Shown here: positions 1 to 6,101 of the stretch, piece after piece | Layout of the letters: the number at the start of each line of letters is the position of its first letter | Position numbering within the stretch: the stretch's first letter is position 1 | Source: Oscillospiraceae bacterium | GTDB taxonomy: Bacteria > Bacillota_A > Clostridia > Oscillospirales > Oscillospiraceae | DNA length: 15,552 bases | Assembly: GCA_902789835.1 (NCBI GenBank) | Contig: CADAPN010000029.1 | Coordinates: 1 to 15,552, forward strand | Reading direction: 5' to 3' | Notes under the pieces: generated by a model | What the model was told of the DNA's origin: nothing | What the model saw: only the letters and a program-made list of their open reading frames with translations | The model's database searches: none | Made by a program: the position numbers and the translations under genes

Positions 1-802
1 CGCGGCGCAGACGCAGCCCGTACTTCGCGGCGATTGCTTCCAGCTTTGCCGCTTCCGTTTCGTTGTGAATGTCGTAGTTGAAATCGTAGTCCCCGTAGGT
101 ATTATACTGATATTCCATCCAGGCCTTGTGTGCCGCCATCTCATCGGCGGTGGCAATACGGACTTCGGTCGGTGGAGCGGCGGAATAGTCCGGCGCACCG
201 TTAGCATCCGGTTTGATCAAAGCCCAGGTGTCTTTGTCATAGAAAGACAGCGTATAGCTTCCGTCTTCGTTTTCCTCTTCGTTGCGTACGCCGGTATTCT
301 TCGGAAAATTGAAGACTTCCGGATTGTGCGGAATCTCTGCGGCCGTCTCACGCCAGTTTTGCCATTCGTCCCAGGCGGCGCGGGCGTTCGTAACCTTCTC
401 CTTTATGCTGCTGTCCAGCTCCTCCGGAACCGCCTGCGGCTGGGTGATGGAGACGAGCGCGTTGCTGTCCGCTTGTTCGGCTGCTTCCTGCGGCTCCGGC
501 GCGGAGACCGGTGCCGCACTGCCTATTTCCTCCGTTTCTGCCTGCGGCTGTGCAGCGAGGGCGGGCGTGTTGCTTATTTCGATAGTTGCCTCGGGGATCA
601 TGATCGCTTTCAGACCGAGGAAATTGCTTGCGTATGCTCCAATGGTGAGCAGACTGATCAATACGGCTGCCAGCAATGTAAGGTGAACGATTCTCCTTGT
701 GGTTCTTGTTTTTCTGCTTTCAAAATAAATCTTTCCGGCCATGACTACATCCTCCCCATGAATGCCGTTCATCGCGCGCAGAAGTGTCAGCGAGTCTAAC
801 AT
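1..802 (-). CDS. Probable anti-sigma membrane protein (partial, C-terminus off the left edge)
   Basis: An open frame without stops runs from an ATG at 802 down to the window edge, giving about 267 codons with the C-terminus missing. The start opens MLDSLTLLRAMNGIHGEDVV and overlaps the sigma-factor stop by 7 nt (ATGTTAG), which points to translational coupling. GGAGG lies 7 nt upstream. A second in-frame ATG (residue 21) also has a good GGGGAGG site, so the exact start is uncertain. A basic cytoplasmic stretch (about residues 24-37, many Arg/Lys) is followed by one hydrophobic membrane segment (about 38-58), then an acidic Pro/Ala/Glu-rich linker (about 65-120) and a Tyr/Trp-rich extracytoplasmic region. 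I see no zinc-type HxxxCxxC motif. The overlap with an ECF sigma gene and the single-pass topology suggest an anti-sigma or stress-sensing partner. The function is inferred from context, not from a recognised domain. Confidence 0.72.
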   Translation of the reverse strand, partial: MLDSLTLLRAMNGIHGEDVVMAGKIYFESRKTRTTRRIVHLTLLAAVLISLLTIGAYASNFLGLKAIMIPEATIEISNTPALAAQPQAETEEIGSAAPVSAPEPQEAAEQADSNALVSITQPQAVPEELDSSIKEKVTNARAAWDEWQNWRETAAEIPHNPEVFNFPKNTGVRNEEENEDGSYTLSFYDKDTWALIKPDANGAPDYSAAPPTEVRIATADEMAAHKAWMEYQYNTYGDYDFNYDIHNETEAAKLEAIAAKYGLRLRR

Positions 803-1353
803 AAGCCTTCCTCCTCCAGGTAGTTCTTCAGCTTTTTGCGGGTACGGAACAGACTGGTTTTGACTTTCCCTATGCTGAATCCGAGCGTTTCCGCGATGTC
901 ATCCATGGATGCCACATACCAGTACCGCAGGACGAAGATCTTCTTCTCTGTTTTGGGAAGTCCGGAAACAAATCTTCCGATTGCCCTTGCGAGTTCTTTT
1001 TCTTCCAGAGCCTGTTCCGGATTTGTCCCGCCGGGAATACACTCCTCCAGCTCGTCCAGCGCAAGTACCGCTTCCCCTCCGCCGCGCTTGATCCTGTTTT
1101 TCGCTTGAATAAGGTTAATGGCGAAGTTTCTGGTGATACGGCCGAGAAATGCCGATAATACGGTCGGGCGCCGATCGGGCATGAGATTCCAGGCACGGAA
1201 CCAGGTGTCGCTGACACATTCTTCCGCATCCTCGTTGGTCCCGCAGATATTATAGGCAATGGTGTGGCAATATCTCCCATACTTCTGATTGGTTTCCGAT
1301 ATGGCCAGGTCGGAACGCTGCCAGTAAAGGTCAACAATCTGTCTGTCTTCCAT
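796..1353 (-). CDS. ECF-type RNA polymerase sigma factor
   Basis: This 185-residue protein has the size and two-domain layout of an extracytoplasmic-function sigma factor. The sigma-2 region spans about residues 22-85, with the acidic TNEDAEECVSDTWFRAW stretch and LGRITRNFAINLI. An acidic Gly/Pro linker follows, then a sigma-4 helix-turn-helix region at about 128-180 (LPKTEKKIFVLRYWY, then DDIAETLGFSIGKVKTSLFR). It would direct RNA polymerase to a small set of stress or envelope promoters. AAGGAGG lies 6 nt before the ATG. The downstream membrane-protein gene overlaps its stop codon, the usual sigma/anti-sigma arrangement. A promoter resembling clostridial ECF promoters lies upstream (1388-1417), suggesting it drives its own expression. 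The family is secure; the signal and regulon cannot be seen from the sequence. Confidence 0.93.
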   Translation of the reverse strand: MEDRQIVDLYWQRSDLAISETNQKYGRYCHTIAYNICGTNEDAEECVSDTWFRAWNLMPDRRPTVLSAFLGRITRNFAINLIQAKNRIKRGGGEAVLALDELEECIPGGTNPEQALEEKELARAIGRFVSGLPKTEKKIFVLRYWYVASMDDIAETLGFSIGKVKTSLFRTRKKLKNYLEEEGLC

Positions 1354-1387
1354 ACTGAACCTCCTTCGATGTAAGAGCTCTCACCCT

Positions 1388-1417
1388 TATATACAGCAAA
1401 AAACAGGAAAGGTTTCA
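1388..1417 (-). promoter_or_regulatory. Predicted ECF-dependent, probably autoregulated promoter
   Basis: On the minus strand, TGAAACC (1417-1411) is followed after 15 nt rich in T by TGTATATA (1395-1388). The GAAAC/GTAAC type of -35 element with a T-rich spacer is typical of ECF sigma promoters in Clostridia, and this one sits about 35 nt upstream of the sigma gene. Self-activation is inferred. Confidence 0.55.
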
Positions 1418-1428
1418 AAGCAGGGAAT

Positions 1429-1457
1429 ATTATACTATAATTTTCGGAGAATTTTCA
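1429..1457 (-). promoter_or_regulatory. Possible housekeeping promoter for the sigma operon
   Basis: A perfect minus-strand TATAAT (1434-1429) lies 17 nt downstream of a weak -35 (TGAAAA, 1457-1452). It is upstream of the ECF-type promoter and could supply basal transcription. The poor -35 limits confidence. Confidence 0.35.
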
Positions 1458-1505
1458 CGCGGGCAAGGGAATATCAAGAAAGTAAGCCTGCTGCCGGAAT
1501 TATCC

Positions 1506-1534
1506 TTTCCTCTTCTTCGGACTTGTGGTATCAT
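1506..1534 (+). promoter_or_regulatory. Predicted sigma-A extended -10 promoter for the radical SAM gene
   Basis: TGG-TATCAT (TG at 1526-1527, hexamer 1529-1534) is an extended -10 element, with a weak -35 (TTTCCT, 1506-1511) 17 nt upstream. Transcription would begin near 1541. That excludes the upstream GTG at 1525 as a start and supports the ATG at 1558. Confidence 0.45.
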
Positions 1535-1557
1535 CATGCACAGAGCAGGTGGCGCAA

Positions 1558-2496
1558 ATGACAAGGGAAAATGAGCAACTAAAACTGAATGAGACAAATC
1601 AGCACTACCGCAGTCTGAACAGTTTCCTGCGGGAGCAGTTCGGGGAGAAGGTTTACAAACTTGCACTGGACGGCGGCTTTACCTGCCCGACGCGGGACGG
1701 AAGCAAAGGAACCGGCGGATGTACCTTCTGCGCGGGCGGGAGCGGCGACTTTGCTATCCCGGTGGGGGACAATGTCTCCGAAGCCATCGAGATGGCAAAA
1801 GCGGTGGTGGCGGAGAAGGGTGCGAAGAAGTTCATCGCCTATTATCAGAGCTACACCGGAACCTATGCGCCGATCGAACGGCTTCGGAACCTCTACACCG
1901 AAACTCTCCGGCACCCGGACATTGCGGCTTTATCCATCGGCACGAGGCCGGACTGCCTCGACGACGAGGTGATCACGCTGCTCAAAGAACTGAACAGTAA
2001 GAAACCTGTCTGGATCGAACTTGGTCTGCAGACCATTCATGAGCTGACCGCTTTGACCATCCGGCGGGGCTATCCGCTGAAGGTGTACGATGATGCGGTT
2101 CGGCGGCTGCAGGCTGCGGGCATCACTGTAATTGTCCATATGATCATCGGCCTCCCAGGGGAGACACCGGAGATGATCCGGCAGACGGCGGCCTACATCG
2201 GGAGAAGCGGCGTGCAGGGAATCAAGTTCCAACTGCTCCATGTGCTGGAAGGGACGGATCTCGCGGAAGAGTACCGGGCGGGAGCGCTTGAAGTACTGTC
2301 TTTAGATACCTATATCCGGATTCTTGAAGAATGCATCGAGAGCATCCCGCCGGAGATGGTGGTTCACCGCCTGACCGGCGACGGAGCAAAACGCAGCCTG
2401 ATTGCGCCAAGGTGGAGTGCGGACAAAAAGCGGGTCCTGAATGAAATCAACCGGGCTTTTGAACGGGACCGGATCCGGCAGGGGAAACGGAATTAA
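1558..2496 (+). CDS. TIGR01212 family (YhcC/YtqA-like) radical SAM protein
   Basis: This 312-residue protein matches the length of E. coli YhcC (about 309). It has the family's opening (HYRSLNSFLREQFGEKVYKLA) and its spaced cluster motif: Cys43, then Cys55 and Cys58 (C-x11-C-x2-C), which should bind the radical-SAM [4Fe-4S]. Later family landmarks are ELGLQTIHE, VHMIIGLPGE and the C-terminal HRLTGDG. The B. subtilis member YtqA has been linked to wobble-uridine tRNA modification (from memory, also called MnmL), so a tRNA role is plausible but inferred. I chose ATG 1558 over the in-frame GTG at 1525 because AGGTGG lies 5 nt upstream and the predicted promoter overlaps the GTG. It appears to be transcribed alone, divergently from the sigma operon. 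Confidence 0.92.
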   Translation: MTRENEQLKLNETNQHYRSLNSFLREQFGEKVYKLALDGGFTCPTRDGSKGTGGCTFCAGGSGDFAIPVGDNVSEAIEMAKAVVAEKGAKKFIAYYQSYTGTYAPIERLRNLYTETLRHPDIAALSIGTRPDCLDDEVITLLKELNSKKPVWIELGLQTIHELTALTIRRGYPLKVYDDAVRRLQAAGITVIVHMIIGLPGETPEMIRQTAAYIGRSGVQGIKFQLLHVLEGTDLAEEYRAGALEVLSLDTYIRILEECIESIPPEMVVHRLTGDGAKRSLIAPRWSADKKRVLNEINRAFERDRIRQGKRN

Positions 2497-2506
2497 GGAT
2501 TCTTCA

Positions 2507-2535
2507 GACTCTTTTCCGGAGGAATCTGCTATACT
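2507..2535 (+). promoter_or_regulatory. Possible promoter of the beta-helix gene
   Basis: TGC-TATACT (hexamer 2530-2535 with TG at 2527-2528) is a good extended -10. No convincing -35 is present at the right distance (GACTCT at 2507-2512). It lies about 60 nt upstream of the GTG start. Confidence 0.38.
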
Positions 2536-2595
2536 GAGTTCAGCATCACAATAATACATGATACATCATCTGTCACGGAAAGGACTGAGCAAATC

Positions 2596-4407
2596 GTGAA
2601 AAAAAGACCGAACCATACAACAAGAACGCTGTTTCCCCTGCTGCTGGCAATGCTTCTTTTGATCACCGGTTTCGGGAGCGGGATTGCTCCGGCGGCCCAT
2701 GCCGAAGAAGCGGAACCCAATGCAGCAGACGGAATAAGACCGGAAGCTGTTTTCCGGGTCAGCACCGTGGATGAACTTCTGGATGCGATCGGGCCTGACC
2801 GCGTGATTCAGCTGGAAGACGGGGAATACAACCTGACACAGGCCCGGACCTACGGAGACGTGAGTGCGGGAGAATACTGGCACTGGGTGGATTCCTGGGA
2901 TGGATACCAGCTCGTAATCCGAAATGTCGCTGGACTCTGGCTGGAGGGCAGCGATGTACAGCGCTGCAGCATCGTGACCGAACCCCGCTACGCCAATGTC
3001 CTGGCGGCGGACAGCTGTGATGATCTGCACATCTCCAATCTCACGGCGGGACACACACCGGGAGAAGGGTACTGCTCCGGCGGCGTTTTGGACTTCTACA
3101 GCTGCAGCCGGGTCCGCGTTGAAAACTGCGACCTGTACGGTTGCGGCACCTACGGCATCACGGCGTCGGAAAGCCTCTCCATTATTGCCGAAAACACGGT
3201 CATCCATGACTGCACCTACGGAGCCATTGAAACCTTCAACTGTGAGGACGTCCGTTTCGTGGACGGGGAAATCCGGCACTGCGGCTACAGCAAAGAACAC
3301 GAATCCGACTGGTACGCATTCAATCTGCTGCATGCGCACGGCTGCAACGGCTTTGCGGTGCTCAATACAGAGATTTCGGGAAACAACACACAGACGCTCT
3401 TCCAAAGCTCTTATACCCAGGGATTTTTGATCTCCGGCTGCAGCGTCCGCGACAACATCGTCGGTCAGTATGACTGGGGCGGCATGTTCTTTGTCTCGGG
3501 CCAGCCGGTGACGGTGAGCGGAACGGAGTTCGCCGGAAATCAGCTGACCGGACCCTTCTTCCATGCAGACGCGGACACCCCCACGGCAGCGGTTCCGGTG
3601 GTCGATGAGAACGGTATGGGCATGGATCAGGCCGCTCTGGAAGGGCTGACAAGGGTACCCTGTGATGCAGACAGTTATACCTTCTCATTCACCGTTGAGT
3701 ATTTCCCGGAAGAAGATCAGCAGGCAACTGGAGAAGCAACGGTCAGTCATGTCACAACCGCGGATGAATTCCTCGCCGCCATCGGCAGCAACAGCGTGAT
3801 TTATGTGGATGCGCCGCTGATCGACCTCAGCACGGCTGGCAATTACGGCGGTGCAGGCGGCGTAAATTATTACTGGATGGAGGTTTACGACGGCCCGTGC
3901 CTGGTGATTCAGGGGGTGCGGAACCTGAAGATCATCGGTCAGGGAAAAGACATAACCACGCTCCAGGCGACACCGCGCTATGCGGATGTGCTGCGCTTTG
4001 ACTCCTGCTCCGGAATCGGCATCAGCGATCTGACGGCCGGACATCTGCGCGAGGCGCCCGGTTCCTGCGCCGGGGATGTGTTTGAGTTTACCGGGTGCCG
4101 GGATGTGGAAATCGCCAACTGCGGCCTCTTCGGCTGTGGCGTAAACGGTATCGGCGCCAGCGACAGCTCGGACTTTATCATCCGCGACACCGAGATTTAT
4201 GAGTGCAGCGAATACGGCGCGAACCTCTGGAACTGCAGCCATTTCCTCTTCCAGAACTGCCGCATTCATGACTGCTATGCCAACGGACTGATGCTTACGG
4301 GGACAGACCACATTCTCTGGAATACCGAGCAGGTGTATGACGGCGTGTTCGAGCCGGCCGATGAAAATGCAAGCGTCACGAAGTACGGGCTCGAAAGGCC
4401 GCTGTAA
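2596..4407 (+). CDS. Secreted right-handed parallel beta-helix protein with duplicated unit
   Basis: This 603-residue exported protein starts at GTG. Residues 2-11 are basic, 12-31 hydrophobic, and AHA at 34-36 is a likely signal peptidase I site. The rest is rich in short Asn/Asp/Cys-containing strands such as VRVENCDLYGCGTYGI and DVEIANCGLFGCGVNGI, the pattern of PbH1 repeats in pectin-lyase-like beta-helices. Two homologous units start near residues 55 (RVSTVDELLDAIG) and 386 (HVTTADEFLAAIG), about 330 residues apart. They share PRYA(N/D)VL...DSC and NLTAGH/DLTAGH. There is no obvious catalytic signature, anchor or LPXTG signal, so whether it degrades a polysaccharide or only binds is unknown. 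GGAAAGGA precedes the GTG by about 11 nt, rather far. It appears monocistronic, ended by the terminator at 4441. Confidence 0.85.
   Translation: MKKRPNHTTRTLFPLLLAMLLLITGFGSGIAPAAHAEEAEPNAADGIRPEAVFRVSTVDELLDAIGPDRVIQLEDGEYNLTQARTYGDVSAGEYWHWVDSWDGYQLVIRNVAGLWLEGSDVQRCSIVTEPRYANVLAADSCDDLHISNLTAGHTPGEGYCSGGVLDFYSCSRVRVENCDLYGCGTYGITASESLSIIAENTVIHDCTYGAIETFNCEDVRFVDGEIRHCGYSKEHESDWYAFNLLHAHGCNGFAVLNTEISGNNTQTLFQSSYTQGFLISGCSVRDNIVGQYDWGGMFFVSGQPVTVSGTEFAGNQLTGPFFHADADTPTAAVPVVDENGMGMDQAALEGLTRVPCDADSYTFSFTVEYFPEEDQQATGEATVSHVTTADEFLAAIGSNSVIYVDAPLIDLSTAGNYGGAGGVNYYWMEVYDGPCLVIQGVRNLKIIGQGKDITTLQATPRYADVLRFDSCSGIGISDLTAGHLREAPGSCAGDVFEFTGCRDVEIANCGLFGCGVNGIGASDSSDFIIRDTEIYECSEYGANLWNCSHFLFQNCRIHDCYANGLMLTGTDHILWNTEQVYDGVFEPADENASVTKYGLERPL
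2758..3288 (+). repeat. Beta-helix unit, copy 1 (protein-level tandem repeat)
   Basis: Residues 55-231 align with residues 386-562 of the same protein. Shared landmarks are the opening DEL/DEF-L-x-AIG, PRYANVLAADSC, TAGH, and the Cys-Gly strand pair ENCDLYGCG. The similarity is clear in protein but weak in DNA, so the duplication is old. Confidence 0.75.
3751..4280 (+). repeat. Beta-helix unit, copy 2 (protein-level tandem repeat)
   Basis: Residues 386-562 mirror copy 1, with PRYADVLRFDSC, TAGH and ANCGLFGCG. About 330 residues separate equivalent positions. Copy 1 is followed by an extra 150 or so residues that copy 2 largely lacks. Confidence 0.75.
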
Positions 4408-4440
4408 AGCCTGAAGAGCGCTGTTACAGAATAAAATTCC

Positions 4441-4481
4441 AAAGCGGCACCGGGCGATACTGGATCCCCGGTGCCGCTTTT
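4441..4481 (+). terminator. Rho-independent terminator after the beta-helix gene
   Basis: A perfect 14-bp inverted repeat, AAAGCGGCACCGGG (4441-4454) with CCCGGTGCCGCTTT (4467-4480), has a 12-nt loop and a run of four T (4478-4481). It lies 33 nt after the stop codon. Confidence 0.85.
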
Positions 4482-4494
4482 CCGGAAATGCCGC

Positions 4495-4523
4495 TTGAAG
4501 AATCCGCTGCTTCGCGGTATACT
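4495..4523 (+). promoter_or_regulatory. Sigma-A promoter for the mogA-GntR pair
   Basis: TTGAAG (4495-4500), 17 nt, then TATACT (4518-4523). Both hexamers are close to consensus with ideal spacing, and the start codon follows about 40 nt later. I see no obvious operator palindrome in this short leader. Confidence 0.75.
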
Positions 4524-4564
4524 GAGCGCATTGAGAAAAAGAGCAAAACCAGGGAGGTTCTATT

Positions 4565-5098
4565 ATGAAGTATACAGCGGCAGTCATCACCGTCAGCGAC
4601 AAGGGGTCCCGCGGCGAGCGAGTGGATACCAGCGGACCGGCAGTCTGCAGGATGCTGGAGGAAGCGGGCTTTGACGTGGTTTATACCAACATCATTCCGG
4701 ACGAGATGGAACAGATCAAGGCAGAACTGATCGCCTGTGCGGATGAGAAGAAAATCGGCCTCATCATGACGACGGGCGGTACCGGCTTTTCCCAGCGGGA
4801 CATCACGCCCGAGGCGACACTGGCCGTGGTGGAGCGCGAGACCCGCGGCATCCCGGAGGCGATGCGCTGGGCCAGTCTGCAGATCACCCCGCGGGGGTGC
4901 CTCAGCCGCAGCGTAGCCGGCATCCGGGGCAAGACCCTGATCGTGAATCTTCCCGGCAGCGAAAAGGCCGCGAAGGAAAATCTTGCGGCGGTGCTGGAGG
5001 CGATCCTTCACGGGATGGACATGCTCTTTGCCGACGGATCCACGGATCATGACCACGAGCACCATCATCACCATCACGATCACGCGGAGCATTCATGA
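4565..5098 (+). CDS. mogA: MogA/MoaB family molybdenum cofactor biosynthesis protein with His-rich tail
   Basis: This 177-residue cytoplasmic protein belongs to the family that adenylylates molybdopterin before molybdate insertion. The nucleotide/MPT-binding core is visible: AVITVSDKGSRGERVDTSGP at about residues 6-25 and TTGGTGFSQRDITPEAT at 69-85. The body is of normal MoaB length. It then carries an unusual tail with ten histidines between residues 162 and 176, interspersed with Asp and Glu, which looks like a metal-binding or metal-storing extension. GGGAGG sits 7 nt before the ATG. The stop overlaps the start of the GntR gene (ATGA). A molybdoenzyme operon begins about 1 kb downstream, so it probably supplies that enzyme's cofactor. 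Whether it is MogA-like or MoaB-like within the family cannot be decided here. Confidence 0.92.
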   Translation: MKYTAAVITVSDKGSRGERVDTSGPAVCRMLEEAGFDVVYTNIIPDEMEQIKAELIACADEKKIGLIMTTGGTGFSQRDITPEATLAVVERETRGIPEAMRWASLQITPRGCLSRSVAGIRGKTLIVNLPGSEKAAKENLAAVLEAILHGMDMLFADGSTDHDHEHHHHHHDHAEHS

Positions 5099-5796
5099 GC
5101 AACGGAACCAAGAACAGCTTATCCGTTCGGCAGACCTTTGTGCGGGAGATTGAGCGGCAGATCCTGTCGGAAGAACTGAAGCCGGGTGACCGCCTGCCCA
5201 CGTCAAGAGAGCTCTGCGCGCAAATGGGGGTCAGCCTGACAATTGTGAACGCGGGGGTCGCGGAGCTGGCAAACAAGGGCTTCGTAGAGGTCAAGCCGCG
5301 TCACGGCGTCTATGTGACAGACTACCGGACCAGCGGGAATCCCGCCATGCTCCTGTCGATTCTTCAGTATAACGGGGGACGGCTCAATGCGCATGACGTG
5401 CGCTCCTTCTGTGAGACCCGCGCCGCACTGGACCCCATGGCGGCAGAGCTGGCCGTAAAGAGAGCGACGGAGAAAGACCTGGAAGAATGGGGAGAACTCC
5501 TGGAAAAGCTTCGCCGGGAAGAGGACCGAAAAGCGTTCTGTGTGCGGATCACGGAGTTTCTCTATATGCTCTATCGAATGAGTGATAATTTCCTGCTGAC
5601 GGTGCTGTATCACTGCACCATGGAGCCGCAGCAGCGTATGTATCAGCAGTTTATCGAGAAGAACGGGACCGGAGCGGTGCTTCGGAATGCCGAAGAGGTC
5701 TTCCGGTATGTGAGCGAGCGGAATGCCCCCGCTGCGGCCGCCTGCATGAGAGAGACCATGCGTCTCCCCTTAGAGGGTGAAACAGCGATCATCTGA
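5095..5796 (+). CDS. GntR/FadR-subfamily transcriptional regulator
   Basis: This 233-residue protein has an N-terminal GntR winged helix (about residues 7-76: QTFVREIERQILSEELKPGD, then LPTSRELCAQMGVSLTIVN and the wing KGFVEVKPRHGVYV). The C-terminal all-helical region has the length of an FCD ligand-binding domain (about 95-228). The histidines and aspartate that bind metal in many FCD domains are not evident: the usual FHxxL position reads FLYML and the last helix ends RETM instead of a His. The ligand may therefore be bound without metal, or this may be a divergent domain. The start overlaps the mogA stop by 4 nt, implying coupled translation. It lies directly upstream of the Mo-enzyme operon and is the natural candidate to control it. 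That link is inferred. Confidence 0.88.
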   Translation: MSNGTKNSLSVRQTFVREIERQILSEELKPGDRLPTSRELCAQMGVSLTIVNAGVAELANKGFVEVKPRHGVYVTDYRTSGNPAMLLSILQYNGGRLNAHDVRSFCETRAALDPMAAELAVKRATEKDLEEWGELLEKLRREEDRKAFCVRITEFLYMLYRMSDNFLLTVLYHCTMEPQQRMYQQFIEKNGTGAVLRNAEEVFRYVSERNAPAAAACMRETMRLPLEGETAII

Positions 5797-5827
5797 CAGG
5801 CAAACACGGAAGGTGTTTTGAGAAGTG

Positions 5828-5874
5828 AAAAGACGAAAGGACGGAAGCCGATTTGATGGGCTTTCGTCTTTTTT
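5828..5874 (+). terminator. Rho-independent terminator after the GntR gene
   Basis: AAAAGACGAAAG (5828-5839) pairs perfectly with CTTTCGTCTTTT (5861-5872), and the T run continues to 5874. The loop is 21 nt and may fold further (AAGCC with GGCTT). It separates mogA-GntR from the Mo-enzyme operon. Confidence 0.8.
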
Positions 5875-5906
5875 CGTGCTTTCCGGATATCTTTTTAACA
5901 AAAGGC

Positions 5907-5935
5907 TTGTAATCGCCGCAGGTGTATGATATAAC
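5907..5935 (+). promoter_or_regulatory. Predicted sigma-A promoter of the Mo-enzyme operon
   Basis: TTGTAA (5907-5912), 17 nt, then TATAAC (5930-5935). The predicted transcript start is near 5942, leaving a leader of about 160 nt before the first gene. The palindrome at 5936-5956 overlaps that start. Confidence 0.6.
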
Positions 5936-5956
5936 ATCTGTGACCACTTCACAAAT
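5936..5956 (+). promoter_or_regulatory. Candidate operator: inverted repeat at the predicted transcription start
   Basis: ATCTGTGA and TCACAAAT flank five bases (CCACT) and match as an inverted repeat at 7 of 8 positions, with a perfect TGTGA-N5-TCACA core (5939-5953). It directly abuts the -10 element, a repressor position. Rex and CRP sites have a similar half-site but a 6-nt spacer. The adjacent GntR protein is another candidate binder. Confidence 0.5.
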
Positions 5957-6101
5957 AGACGAGCAATATGCTCCTTAACAGAATCCATCGCTGCTTCTTT
6001 CCTGCGGCAGTGGAAAATCGTAACCTGACAAACGATCCGTTCAACAGGGCAAGAAAACCATAAAACACCTTAATAATGAAGAAACAGAGGAGGAAACTGC
6101 C
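5957..6101 (+). other. Untranslated leader of the Mo-enzyme operon
   Basis: About 145 nt with no convincing ORF. It contains a small hairpin (GAGCA-ATA-TGCTC, 5961-5973) and, at the end, the ribosome site GGAGG (6089-6093). I could not recognise a Moco riboswitch or any other known RNA class, although the length would allow a structured leader. Confidence 0.4.

Noticed and set aside
65..799. 244-codon plus-strand open frame
   Set aside because: It lies opposite the partial anti-sigma-like gene, whose reading frame has a membrane segment, good ribosome site and overlap with the sigma gene.
5939..5953. Standard CRP or Rex site
   Set aside because: The half-sites match but the spacer is 5 nt instead of 6, so only a generic operator is called.
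5942..6101. Moco riboswitch in the leader
   Set aside because: I could not recognise its conserved core; a covariance-model search would decide.
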